Shown: piece after piece, positions 1 through 7,805 of the stretch
Layout of the letters: each line of letters starts with the position of its first letter
Numbering within the stretch: the stretch's first letter is position 1
NCBI GenBank assembly: GCA_910575565.1
Contig: CAJTFL010000005.1
Coordinates: 206,292-270,291 of the forward strand
DNA: 64,000 nt
DNA from: Lachnospiraceae bacterium
GTDB lineage: Bacteria; Bacillota; Clostridia; Lachnospirales; Lachnospiraceae
Reading direction: 5' to 3'
The notes under the pieces: generated by a model
Databases searched by the model: none
What the model saw: only the letters and a program-made list of their open reading frames with translations
Told to the model about the DNA's origin: nothing
Translations under genes and position numbers: made by a program

Positions 1-944
1 TACCCAATACATCCCCGCTTGTTTATTATCCAAGTAATTAAGAATCGACCATGGGTTATACATATCCCTCCTGTTTCCGAAAATAAATCCGTCATACCAG
101 TTTTTTACTTCCTGTTTTTTCTCCGATAATCCGTACTCATCCAATGCGGCAAAAACTTCATCTTCGGTAAATCCAAAACAGTCTTCATATTTTTCTGAAG
201 TTATCGTAATCACCTTTAAATTATTCAAATCCGAAAAAATAGACTCTTTGCTAACCCTGGTAATGCCCGATAAAGCGGGGCACACTGTACCCGTCAGCAT
301 TGCCCGTTCCAGATAAGGATTGGTTTTAAAGGTTGAATTGAACATATTTCGGATAAACGATACCACTTCATCCCAATAATCATTTACATAGGCCTCCTGC
401 ATAGGGGTATCGTATTCGTCCAGTAAAATAATCACTTTTTTTTGATAGTGGCGGGATAAATAAAGGGATAATTGATGAATCGCCATGGTTGCTGTCGTTT
501 CATCCATGTTGACATCAACAGATTCGAAAAATTGCTTTTCCTTATCATCCAGAGCCCCGTCTTGCAAAAGAAATCGATGAGCAGAATACAGATTTGTCAG
601 TATTTGGTTAATTCTGCGCATCGTTGCCGGATAAGTCCTTTCCTTTATTGTGGCAAAGGATAAGCTAATTACCGGATAGGTTCCCTGAAGGTCTCGGTAC
701 GTTTCATCTTTCCAGATTGCAAGTCCCTGGAATAAATCCTCGCGTCCTGCATACCAAAGGGAAAAAATTTTTCCAGCATACTTAAATTTAATGTTTTCCC
801 AAACCTTCTGGGGCGGGTGACTAAGGTTACTTCATCCTCATTTTCCCACCATTCCCGGATAAACGCTGTCTTATCCACATAAAATAAATTTTTTTTCCTT
901 ATTTTTTCAAAATCCTGATAACCAATCGCAACCGTCTTTGCCAT
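1..944 (-). pseudogene. AAA-ATPase-like protein (PF09820 type), frameshifted, cut by window edge
   Basis: The product resembles the AAA-ATPase_like family common in Bacteroidetes and Clostridia, whose members usually also carry a PD-(D/E)XK nuclease-like C-terminus; their cellular role is unclear. The N-terminus reads MAKTVAIGYQDFEKIRKKN, then the YVDKT segment and the Walker-A-like RPRRFGKT. After MLEKFF the frame breaks: the A6 tract at 762-767 is one base short. In the next frame the family sequence resumes (REDLFQGLAIWKDE, then ILLDEYDTPMQEAY as Walker B) and stays open to base 1. The start at 944 is chosen over 998 because AGAGGTG lies just upstream. The C-terminal part is outside the window. 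The frameshift could be real or a sequencing error. Confidence 0.8.
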
Positions 945-1004
945 GTCCACACCTCTTTCCGTGGCAGTGCCCTGCAAAATACCCGTTAAATTCTTCATAA
1001 CCTT

Positions 1005-1033
1005 AGTATAGCGAAAATGCCAGGAAAATACAA
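1005..1033 (-). promoter_or_regulatory. Promoter of the AAA-ATPase-like gene
   Basis: On the minus strand, TTGTAT and TATACT are separated by 17 bp and lie about 60 bp upstream of the start at 944. The match to a sigma-A promoter is good; it is untested. Confidence 0.6.
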
Positions 1034-1108
1034 ATTAATTTTGGAAATATTACACAGACTCAAAATACAGCATATCCTGCATAGGGATACTCGCGTTTAG
1101 GATTTAAC

Positions 1109-1137
1109 TTGATGTTTTCCATCCCCTATGGTAATAT
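1109..1137 (+). promoter_or_regulatory. Promoter of the cyclophilin/GNAT operon
   Basis: TTGATG, a 17-bp spacer and TAATAT, about 40 bp upstream of the cyclophilin start codon. This is a sigma-A-like match. Confidence 0.55.
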
Positions 1138-1177
1138 GTTCAGAGGACAGAACATAAGGAAATGAGGAGAAAATGAG

Positions 1178-1696
1178 ATGAAAAACCCAGTTGTAACAAT
1201 CGAAATGGAAAGCGGGGACGTGATTAAAGCGGAATTATACCCGGAAGTAGCGCCGAATACGGTGAACAACTTTATCAGCCTGGTAAAGGGCGGCTTTTAT
1301 GACGGCCTGATTTTCCACCGGGTGATTTCCGGCTTTATGATCCAGGGCGGATGCCCGGACGGCACAGGCATGGGCGGCCCGGGATATTCCATCAAAGGGG
1401 AATTTAAGCAGAACGGCTTCCAAAACGATCTGCTCCATACGCCAGGAGTGCTTTCCATGGCAAGGGCCATGTCGCCGGATTCCGCAGGCTCCCAGTTTTT
1501 TATCATGCATGAGACATCTCCCCATCTGGACGGGGCTTACGCGGGCTTCGGGCAGGTGATCGAGGGCATGGACGTGGTAAATAAAATTGCCGGTGTGCGC
1601 ACGGATTTTGCCGACCGTCCCATGAAGCCCCAGAAGATGGTTAAGGTAACGGTGGACACCTTCGGGGAAACCTACCCGGAACCGGAAAAGTGCTGA
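1178..1696 (+). CDS. ppiB: Peptidyl-prolyl cis-trans isomerase, cyclophilin type
   Basis: Cytoplasmic cyclophilin that isomerises X-Pro peptide bonds and assists protein folding. The 172-aa product is the normal length for a single-domain bacterial cyclophilin. Family landmarks are visible: the catalytic-Arg segment FHRVISGFMIQGG at about residues 47-59, the Gln/Phe pocket SAGSQFFIMH at about 102-111, and the HLDGAYAGFGQV segment at about 116-127. There is no signal peptide. A strong ribosome site (GAGGAGA) precedes the ATG. The stop codon overlaps the start of the next gene (TGATG), so the two are probably translationally coupled. The family is certain; the symbol is the usual name for this type. 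Confidence 0.93.
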   Translation: MKNPVVTIEMESGDVIKAELYPEVAPNTVNNFISLVKGGFYDGLIFHRVISGFMIQGGCPDGTGMGGPGYSIKGEFKQNGFQNDLLHTPGVLSMARAMSPDSAGSQFFIMHETSPHLDGAYAGFGQVIEGMDVVNKIAGVRTDFADRPMKPQKMVKVTVDTFGETYPEPEKC

Positions 1697-2613
1697 TGGC
1701 AAAAGCAGAATATGAGGTAATGACAGAAGGAAAGCTTTATCCGGTAGTCGTTTCTGATGAGCAGGCGGTTCTTCTGGCAGCGAAAGCTGCCGGGAGAGCC
1801 GTCATTGGCGTGTACGATCCGGGCTGCCGGGAAAAAGCTCCTTTTGGCGTGCCTTACCTAATCGAGGAGGGCGCGGAGATTTCGGAAAGTTTCCTGGAAC
1901 GGATTGTACGGCGTCATTTAGGTCTGCCATGGATAATTGCCGAGACAGGGCGGCTGCTTTTGCGGGAGTTTACCTCAGGTGACTGGAAATATCTGGATGA
2001 ACAGGAACGGAAAGATTTTGGCGGCCAGGCAGGATTTTTGGCATATGTAAGCCATCAGTATTCCTTTTATGAATATGGGATGTGGGCGGTAGTGGAGAAG
2101 GCAGGGCAGTCCATTATCGGGATGGCAGGGGTAAAAAATCTGGAAGGCACAAACGGAGGCAGATGTTGCCATGAGGAGACATCTTTTGCTCCTGGGGAAG
2201 AAGACAAAGCGGAGGATGGCGCAGGAGATAAAAGAGAGGACGGCGCAGGAGATAAAGCAGAGAACAGCGCAGGGGATAAAACAGAGGATGGTGTAGGAGA
2301 TAAAGCAGAGAACAGCGCAGGAAATAAAGCAGGAGACGGCGCGGAAGATAGAGAGGAGGATGGATTTGGCGGGGAGGCGCTGGAGATTGGCTACCGGATT
2401 CACCGCCCCTTTCGCCGAAAGGGGTACGGGGAGGAAGCGGTAAAGGCTGTAGCCGATTATGCAAAAGAAAACATTGGCTGCCCCCTGTATGCCAGGATCC
2501 GGGAAGAAAATACTCCTTCCCAGCAGTTGGCGATAAAAGCAGGCTTTACTGCCCTTCCAGGACAAAGCGGAGCCAGGATATGGCTGTATCGGTACGGCCA
2601 GAGCCGGAAATGA
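1696..2613 (+). CDS. GNAT-family N-acetyltransferase with in-frame tandem-repeat insert
   Basis: Predicted acetyl-CoA-dependent N-acetyltransferase; the substrate is unknown. The C-terminal GNAT fold carries the acetyl-CoA loop RRKGYG after LEIGYRIHRPF, followed by the NTPSQQLAIKAGF helix typical of RimJ/RimL-like members. An N-terminal domain of about 90 residues is present. Between the two halves of the GNAT domain lies an acidic low-complexity insert of about seven 8-residue units (GDKAEDGA/GDKAENSA), encoded by 24-bp repeats at about 2205-2370. ATG 1696 is preferred because it overlaps the upstream stop as TGATG; an in-frame GTG lies at 1690. The 3' end overlaps the convergent gene by 68 bp. 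Confidence 0.8.
   Translation: MAKAEYEVMTEGKLYPVVVSDEQAVLLAAKAAGRAVIGVYDPGCREKAPFGVPYLIEEGAEISESFLERIVRRHLGLPWIIAETGRLLLREFTSGDWKYLDEQERKDFGGQAGFLAYVSHQYSFYEYGMWAVVEKAGQSIIGMAGVKNLEGTNGGRCCHEETSFAPGEEDKAEDGAGDKREDGAGDKAENSAGDKTEDGVGDKAENSAGNKAGDGAEDREEDGFGGEALEIGYRIHRPFRRKGYGEEAVKAVADYAKENIGCPLYARIREENTPSQQLAIKAGFTALPGQSGARIWLYRYGQSRK
2205..2370 (+). repeat. 24-bp in-frame tandem repeat in the GNAT gene
   Basis: About seven imperfect copies encode 8-residue units with consensus GDKAEDGA. The conserved GNAT sequence resumes directly after it at LEIGYRIH. Such an array can change copy number without shifting the frame. Confidence 0.8.
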
Positions 2614-3232
2614 CGCCCACATAGCAGGGCGTGATGGATACCCCGGTTTCCGCCGGGAATGCGGTGGAGTTTAGGTCGATGGCACAGGGGATTTGGCGGC
2701 CTTCAGAATCTGCGGCGTAGTAGACAAAGTCTTTGGCCAGCTGCCACAGATCATCCGGAAGGAATTCTTCCAGGTTAAAAAAGGCGTCCAGCCCCATATA
2801 ATGGTCGATGTTTAGCTGATCGGTAATCATCAGATCCAGATCCTGGCTTGCAACCAGGGCGGAAACCTTAGCCATGGAGGCGTATTCCAGCTCGGAGGTT
2901 CGCTGGCCGTGCTGCATCACCAGGGACGTTTCCGAGGAAATCAAATCTTTTTTCCCGTAGTTCATGTATTCTTTAAATTTTGTGTTAAAAGGCTCTAAGT
3001 CCACAGGCTCTGTGCTGGCGTTATTGATGACCACGTAGGACAGGCGGGTATCAAAGGTGGAGTGGTAGATCATGTTGATGATCAGGTAAATCACCAGCAG
3101 GACGCCAAGAGCCGCCAGCATATGGAGCTTGTAATATTCCCAGATATACCAAACCAGGTCATTTTTGGACATTTTTTTCATTTTTTCCCGTTCTTTACGG
3201 CTTTCGGTTTTTAATGTTTCCTTTAAAGACAT
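2546..3232 (-). CDS. Uncharacterised single-pass membrane protein
   Basis: 228-aa protein, not recognised as a named family. It has a charged N-terminus (residues 1-30, Lys/Glu-rich), one hydrophobic segment at about 38-56 (LHMLAALGVLLVIYLIINMI) and a long predicted extracellular domain. That domain contains a segment reminiscent of extracellular solute-binding folds (VASQDLDLMITDQLNIDHYMG), so a YhfM- or lipoprotein-like binding role is possible but unproven. The start at 3232 follows GAGGTG with a 6-base spacer; an in-frame GTG lies at 3241. The last 68 bp overlap the GNAT gene tail-to-tail. Confidence 0.65.
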   Translation of the reverse strand: MSLKETLKTESRKEREKMKKMSKNDLVWYIWEYYKLHMLAALGVLLVIYLIINMIYHSTFDTRLSYVVINNASTEPVDLEPFNTKFKEYMNYGKKDLISSETSLVMQHGQRTSELEYASMAKVSALVASQDLDLMITDQLNIDHYMGLDAFFNLEEFLPDDLWQLAKDFVYYAADSEGRQIPCAIDLNSTAFPAETGVSITPCYVGVISGSGRTDTAISWLRFVLEGQ

Positions 3233-3277
3233 AGCAAGCACCTCGTTTCATCAGCAAGCGTCAAAAGTTTCCAAAGG

Positions 3278-3307
3278 ATTGTATCACATATTCGGGGCAA
3301 GAGTCAA
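3278..3307 (-). promoter_or_regulatory. Promoter of the membrane-protein gene
   Basis: On the minus strand, TTGACT and TACAAT are separated by 18 bp, about 45 bp upstream of the start at 3232. Confidence 0.55.
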
Positions 3308-3441
3308 CGATTAGCGTATTTGTTACCTTTGCCTTGTTGCCTTGCCTGCTACCGTTTGGCTGGGCGAGACCGGGCACCTGCGGTCCATGCCATGTAATCT
3401 CTGGGCTTTTTTGTGAAACGTGCCGATCCCAGCGTTTTTGT

Positions 3442-3470
3442 TTGCTTTTTTTCGCAAAGTAGTCTATACT
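3442..3470 (+). promoter_or_regulatory. Promoter of the YesL-like gene
   Basis: TTGCTT, 17 bp, TATACT, about 90 bp before the ATG at 3559. The rest of the 3242-3558 intergenic region between the divergent genes shows no other feature I can support. Confidence 0.5.
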
Positions 3471-3558
3471 GTACTATAACTATTTTGCCGCTTCTTGTCA
3501 GGCAGTTTACTTTTGGCACAGACATGATTATTTTGAACGAGAAAAGAGGTTGGAAGCT

Positions 3559-4350
3559 ATGTTTCAAGGCATTTTTAACTATGATAATCCGGTATGGCGC
3601 TTTGTGGGGAAATTAGGGGATCTGATTCTTTTGAATATCCTTTGGATTATCTGCAGTATTCCTATTTTTACCATCGGCGCATCCACCACGGCAGTTTATT
3701 ACGTGACCTTAAAGCTGGTCAGGGATGATGACGGCTATACCATCAAGTCGTTTTTCCGATCCTTTAAGGAGAATTTCAAGCAGGCTACCGCTCTTTGGCT
3801 GATGTTTCTGGTGACGGGTTTGGTTCTGCTTTTCGATCTGCGCTTTGCTTTCCGGGTGCTTACCGGCAGCTCTATGATGCGCACCGTCTTTACGGCGGCC
3901 ATCGGCGCACTGACCCTTATCTGGCTGTTTATGTTTACGTATGCATTCCCTTTACAGAGCCGGTTTTATAATCCGGTTAAGCGGACGCTGTTTAATGCGC
4001 TGTTCATGTCCATCCGCCACTTCCCCTATACCTTGGGGATGCTGCTTATCGATGGGGCGCTGTTAATCATCAGCTATTTTTCCCTGTTTTTGGCTCCCCA
4101 GTTTAGCGTGCTGGCGCTTATGTTCGGGTTCCCTATGCTGGCGTTTATTAATTCTTATCTGTTTAACCGTGTGTTTAAGCGGTATATCCATCAGGAGGAG
4201 GAGCAAGGGGATGGCGGTGAGCTGAGGCCGATTTTGGAGGATGTAAGGATTGTTCGTCCTGCTAAAGAGCAGGCAGAGGGGAAGGCGGAAGGTTCTGGGG
4301 ATCTGGGGAATGAAGAGGAAGCGGAGGCGGATAAAGCTTCTGAGGATTAG
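3559..4350 (+). CDS. YesL/DUF624-family membrane protein
   Basis: 263-aa integral membrane protein of the DUF624 (YesL) family, often found near sugar-uptake genes in Firmicutes; the function is unknown. The family hallmark is the N-terminal FNYDNPVWRFVGKLGDLI followed by LLNILWIICSIPIFTIGAST. About five hydrophobic segments follow up to residue 205, then an acidic cytoplasmic tail (EEEQGDGGE to the end) that is longer than usual. ATG 3559 is used because AGAGG lies 8 bases upstream; the longer frame would need TTG at 3550. No sugar transporter is adjacent here, so the neighbourhood gives no hint of its job. Confidence 0.8.
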   Translation: MFQGIFNYDNPVWRFVGKLGDLILLNILWIICSIPIFTIGASTTAVYYVTLKLVRDDDGYTIKSFFRSFKENFKQATALWLMFLVTGLVLLFDLRFAFRVLTGSSMMRTVFTAAIGALTLIWLFMFTYAFPLQSRFYNPVKRTLFNALFMSIRHFPYTLGMLLIDGALLIISYFSLFLAPQFSVLALMFGFPMLAFINSYLFNRVFKRYIHQEEEQGDGGELRPILEDVRIVRPAKEQAEGKAEGSGDLGNEEEAEADKASED

Positions 4351-4363
4351 CATTTTTCAAACT

Positions 4364-4433
4364 CGCTCTAGTACTGCGTTGCGTAAATAACGGTGCATAT
4401 TCACCATTATTTACGCAACGCAGTACTAGAGCG
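4364..4433. repeat. Long perfect inverted repeat (27-bp arms)
   Basis: Arms at 4364-4390 and 4407-4433 are perfectly complementary. The stem continues, after one mismatch, with a further GGTG/CACC pairing that leaves a 6-base loop. The palindrome lies 13 bp after the YesL-like stop and is much longer than a normal terminator, with no T-run after it. It could be a transcript-end hairpin or a small palindromic repeat element. Confidence 0.85.
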
Positions 4434-4452
4434 GAGAGCGCAGCATACAGAA

Positions 4453-4508
4453 GGGCTGCCGCATTAAGAGAATGTGAACGATCATTCGTTAATGCGGCAG
4501 TCCTTTTT
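4453..4508 (+). terminator. Rho-independent terminator-like hairpin
   Basis: GGCTGCCGCATTAA at 4454-4467 pairs with its complement at 4489-4503 (one bulge), and TTTTTG follows. It probably ends transcription of the YesL-like gene and insulates ispE. Confidence 0.65.
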
Positions 4509-4543
4509 GCTGCAGAAAAAAAGGAGTGTATCCATAAAAATAC

Positions 4544-4572
4544 TTGATATTTTCATCAATCAGTCGTATACT
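4544..4572 (+). promoter_or_regulatory. Promoter of ispE
   Basis: TTGATA, exactly 17 bp, TATACT. It lies about 150 bp before the ispE start, leaving a leader in which no known riboswitch was recognised. Confidence 0.6.
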
Positions 4573-4722
4573 TACCATATAAGAATATTGTATACAAAAT
4601 AATGTATTCTGAATGCAATAATCAATTTGATCTTTAAAACAGCATGGGAATACTGTCAGCAAGGCGGAATGCCAAGACATTAGTACAGCATTGCATTAAT
4701 TCTGACACAGGGAGAGGTAAGT

Positions 4723-5676
4723 ATGGCGGAATACTTAAGGTTAAAAGCGTATGGGAAGGTAAATTTAGCCCTTGACGTACTGCGAAAGCGGGAGGACGGC
4801 TACCATGAGGTGAGGATGGTGATGCAGACCGTAGGGCTTTACGATCAGATTGAGCTGGAGACGAAAAAAGCTGCGGGGATTTCGGTGGAAACAAACCTGT
4901 CCTATCTTCCGGTAAATGAAAATAACCTGGTTTACCAGGCGGCCAGCCTTTTGATGGAAGAGTTTGGGATCCGTCAGGGGCTTCATATCCGGCTGAGGAA
5001 ATTCATCCCGGTTGCAGCCGGGATGGCCGGGGGAAGCAGCGACGGGGCGGCGGTGCTTTTCGGCGTGAACAAGCTGTTCCAGCTGGGGCTGTCTAAGGAA
5101 GAGCTGATGGAAAGGGGCGTTAAGATCGGCGCGGACGTGCCCTACTGTATCCTGCGGGGGACGGCTCTTTCCGAGGGGATCGGGGAAAAGCTGACGCCCC
5201 TGCCGCCCATGCCTCAGTGCCAGGTGCTGATTGCAAAGCCGGGAATCAGTGTTTCCACCCGTATGGTATATGAAAATCTCCATGCCAATGATTTAAGGCC
5301 CAATCAGCACCCGGATATCGATGGGATGGTGGAGGCTATCCGGAAGCAGGATTTTATGCAGGCTGCAGGGAAGATGGGAAATGTGCTGGAGTTAGTGACT
5401 GCCGAAAAATATCCGGTAATTAGCCAGATTAAGCAGGTGATGCGGGAAAAGGGAGCGGTAAACGCTCTGATGAGCGGAAGCGGCCCTACGGTCTTCGGGC
5501 TGTTTTCCAGCCCTAAGCTTGCCAGGGAAGCCTATGAGGAGCTGCGGTACGGCGCTTCCTCCTCTTTGGCAAAGCAGGTGTACCTGACGGATTTTTACCA
5601 TGCCAATGACCGGCGGGTGAAAAATGATTCCGGGAGCACAAAAAACCATAAAGGAGGAGCCTTCCATGGGGAGTGA
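4723..5676 (+). CDS. ispE: 4-diphosphocytidyl-2-C-methyl-D-erythritol kinase
   Basis: GHMP-superfamily kinase of the MEP pathway: it phosphorylates the 2-hydroxyl of CDP-methylerythritol using ATP on the way to isopentenyl diphosphate. Visible motifs are the N-terminal LKAYGKVNLALDVL with the active-site Lys, the GHMP ATP loop PVAAGMAGGSSDGAA at about residues 94-108, the Asp-containing KIGADVPYC at about 137-145, and the C-terminal MSGSGPTVFGLF. At 317 aa it is slightly longer than usual because of a polar C-terminal tail. GGGAGAGG precedes the ATG. The 3' end overlaps the GntR-type regulator start by 11 bp, so the two genes form an operon. Confidence 0.95.
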   Translation: MAEYLRLKAYGKVNLALDVLRKREDGYHEVRMVMQTVGLYDQIELETKKAAGISVETNLSYLPVNENNLVYQAASLLMEEFGIRQGLHIRLRKFIPVAAGMAGGSSDGAAVLFGVNKLFQLGLSKEELMERGVKIGADVPYCILRGTALSEGIGEKLTPLPPMPQCQVLIAKPGISVSTRMVYENLHANDLRPNQHPDIDGMVEAIRKQDFMQAAGKMGNVLELVTAEKYPVISQIKQVMREKGAVNALMSGSGPTVFGLFSSPKLAREAYEELRYGASSSLAKQVYLTDFYHANDRRVKNDSGSTKNHKGGAFHGE

Positions 5677-6343
5677 ATTTAAAGTCACAATGAATGAATA
5701 TCTGCCTTTGCGTGATGTGGTATTTAACACACTGCGCCAGGCTATCTTAAAGGGGGAGTTAGAGCCGGGAGAGCGGCTGATGGAAATTCAGCTGGCGGAG
5801 CGGCTGGGCGTAAGCCGCACCCCTATCCGGGAGGCTATCCGGAAGCTGGAGCTGGAGGGCCTGGTGCTAATGATTCCCAGGAAAGGGGCGGAAGTAGCCA
5901 ATATTTCCGAAACCAGCCTGCGGGAGGTGCTGGAGGTCCGCCGTTCCCTGGAAGAGCTGGCTATCGAGCTTGCCTGCCAGAGAATTACGGAGGAGGAGCT
6001 TAGGGAGCTGGAGCTGGCGGAAAATGCCTTTGCGGAAGCTATCCGCAAGGGGGATATTATGACTATAGCGGAAAGCGATGAGCGTTACCACGACGTGATC
6101 TACCAGGCCACGGAAAACAGCCGCCTGGTGCAGATCTTAAGCAACCTGCGGGAGCAGATGTACCGTTACCGCCTGGAATATATCAAGGATGCGGATAAAC
6201 GCCAGATCCTGATTGTGGAGCATGAGCATATCCTGCGGGCGTTAAAAGCCCATAATATCGCTGAGGCGAAAGGGGCAGTCAGGGAGCATATTGATAATCA
6301 GCAGCTGACCGTTTCCAAAAATATTAAGGAGCGGGCATCATAA
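5666..6343 (+). CDS. GntR-family transcriptional regulator (FadR/FCD subfamily)
   Basis: 225-aa DNA-binding regulator. The N-terminal winged helix (residues about 12-75) contains the GntR signature GERLMEIQLAERLGVSRTPIREAIRKLELEGLV. The helical FCD ligand-binding domain follows, with the metal/ligand-type Asp/His positions in ESDERYHDVIY and HEHILRALKAH. Start 5666 has an excellent ribosome site (AAAGGAGGA) inside the end of ispE; an in-frame ATG at 5624 is less likely. In clostridia this regulator often follows ispE, but its effector is unknown. Confidence 0.9.
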   Translation: MGSEFKVTMNEYLPLRDVVFNTLRQAILKGELEPGERLMEIQLAERLGVSRTPIREAIRKLELEGLVLMIPRKGAEVANISETSLREVLEVRRSLEELAIELACQRITEEELRELELAENAFAEAIRKGDIMTIAESDERYHDVIYQATENSRLVQILSNLREQMYRYRLEYIKDADKRQILIVEHEHILRALKAHNIAEAKGAVREHIDNQQLTVSKNIKERAS

Positions 6344-6432
6344 AGGAGAGGCCATCGCAGGGGAATGGCCATCGTGAGAGAAGGACCAGAAATTAACGAT
6401 ATCAAAAAAGTGTAAAAATTTGATAAAAACCA

Positions 6433-6480
6433 TTGACAAAGTGACAACCTGTCATTATTATTGTGACAGGTTGTCACTTT
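6433..6480 (+). promoter_or_regulatory. tetR promoter with overlapping palindromic operator
   Basis: TTGACA at 6433-6438, 17 bp, TATTAT at 6456-6461. A perfect 17-bp inverted repeat (6438-6454 and 6464-6480, core GTGACAACCTGTCA) brackets the -10 element with a 9-bp spacer. This geometry is typical of autorepression by the TetR-type protein encoded about 110 bp downstream. Confidence 0.85.
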
Positions 6481-6591
6481 CCCGTTTATGGGGAATTCCA
6501 TAGGCGGGAATGGCCTAGCGCGTGAGCCAGAGGAAATGAATGCGAAGAAATTTTCCAAAAAGGATACGCTTAGGAGAAAGGAGATAGGGGG

Positions 6592-7287
6592 ATGCCAACA
6601 GAACGGTTTTATCATCTGTCGGAGGGGAAGAAAAAGCTGATTAAAGAGGCGGCTATCAAAGAATTTTGCCGGGTTCCGTTAGAAAAGGCTTCGATCAATA
6701 AGATCGTGAAGAATGCGGCCATATCCCGGGGAAGCTTTTATACATATTTCAGCGATAAGGAAGATATACTGGAATACATTTTTGAGGATTTGGTTTTGCA
6801 GGTGCAGAGTTTTTGCAAAACCACGCTGGTTAATGCAAACGGAGATTTTTGGGAGCTTCCGGGACGGCTTTTGGATTACGTGCTGGAAATCTGCGAGAGC
6901 AGCGGGATGTTCTCCCTGATGCAAAGTACCATGGGAAACCAAGTGATCGGGAAGTTGATAGACAGGAAATTCTGTGCCATGCCCTTTTACTATTCGGCAG
7001 CGTTAAGTGGCGAGAAGAAAACGTTTAGGCAGGCGGGGGGGGATGTCCAGGCAGCTTCCGGGGACGATGGGATTGACTATTGGCCCCGTGAGCTGTATCA
7101 GCTTACGGACAGCAGTAACCTTAGGAAAAGCGGTTTTGAAGATTTTTGGGTGATGTTTTCGTTGTGCATTATGAATATGGTGATGACGATTGGAGAAATT
7201 TACCAAAAAGGTATAGAGGAAAAGGAGGCGAGGATGCTGTTTGCAAAACGTCTGGAGATTATTAAGCAAGGGGCCGCCAGGGAATGA
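6592..7287 (+). CDS. TetR/AcrR-family transcriptional regulator
   Basis: 231-aa regulator. The N-terminal helix-turn-helix spans about residues 10-60 and includes KASINKIVKNAAISRGSFYTYFSDKEDILEYIF, the classic TetR pattern. The C-terminal ligand/dimer domain is poorly conserved and rich in aromatics. GGAGATAGGGG precedes the ATG. The promoter carries a 17-bp perfect palindrome, so it probably represses itself. The next genes downstream on the same strand form an RND efflux operon after a gap of about 520 bp, so it may also control that pump. I found no second full copy of the palindrome upstream of the pump genes. Confidence 0.88.
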   Translation: MPTERFYHLSEGKKKLIKEAAIKEFCRVPLEKASINKIVKNAAISRGSFYTYFSDKEDILEYIFEDLVLQVQSFCKTTLVNANGDFWELPGRLLDYVLEICESSGMFSLMQSTMGNQVIGKLIDRKFCAMPFYYSAALSGEKKTFRQAGGDVQAASGDDGIDYWPRELYQLTDSSNLRKSGFEDFWVMFSLCIMNMVMTIGEIYQKGIEEKEARMLFAKRLEIIKQGAARE

Positions 7288-7805
7288 CAAAAAGCCCGTT
7301 TTTAGGAAATGCCTGTTTAAATGGCGGCAGAATTGCAGTGATTGATGGGCGCACCGGGGATATTTCCGGCATTTTCTGACGCTGGGGAGATTCCAGGGGG
7401 GTTCAGATTTGCGCTGAAAACGCGCATAGAATGGAGGAAAGAGTGAAAAAAAAGTAGATTTGGGACGCACTTAAATAAGGGGTCAAAATCCCTATTTTTT
7501 ACCAATATTTAGCAGCAAAATAAAAGTTAGTTATTATTACAAAAAGAATAGCAACATTGACTGTCATCCTGCGACTAAATAAACATGGTTTATTACCAAT
7601 GATAAGAGTCCGGGCTCAAAGTCCCATTTGTTTGTGCTTGAAAGGATGACGACACATATAACAATACGGGGTCGAAAATAAAATTCGCCACTCCTCCTTC
7701 CGTGCTCTGTAGTGTATTGCTATTCCATAGAAGAATTATAAAACAAAGGATGGAGGGGCGCAACATTTTTCATGACGTGTTTGTGCCTTGAGCGCAGCGA
7801 AAGGA
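7288..7805. other. Intergenic region between tetR and the RND operon
   Basis: About 520 bp without a convincing gene. It holds a small palindrome around 7579-7595 (AATAAAC-ATG-GTTTATT) and widely spaced complementary octamers (GTCATCCT near 7563, AGGATGAC near 7642). No strong sigma-A promoter was found; the promoter of the efflux operon must lie here or the operon reads through from tetR. Confidence 0.5.

Noticed and set aside
1235..1702. Long minus-strand open frame inside the cyclophilin gene
   Set aside because: It is antisense to a certain gene and owes its openness to GC-rich codon use; no ribosome site or domain.
1975..2622. Minus-strand 215-codon frame across the GNAT gene with a Cys/Phe-rich repeat
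   Set aside because: The repeat is the antisense reading of the 24-bp GNAT repeat; the sense strand encodes a recognisable acetyltransferase.
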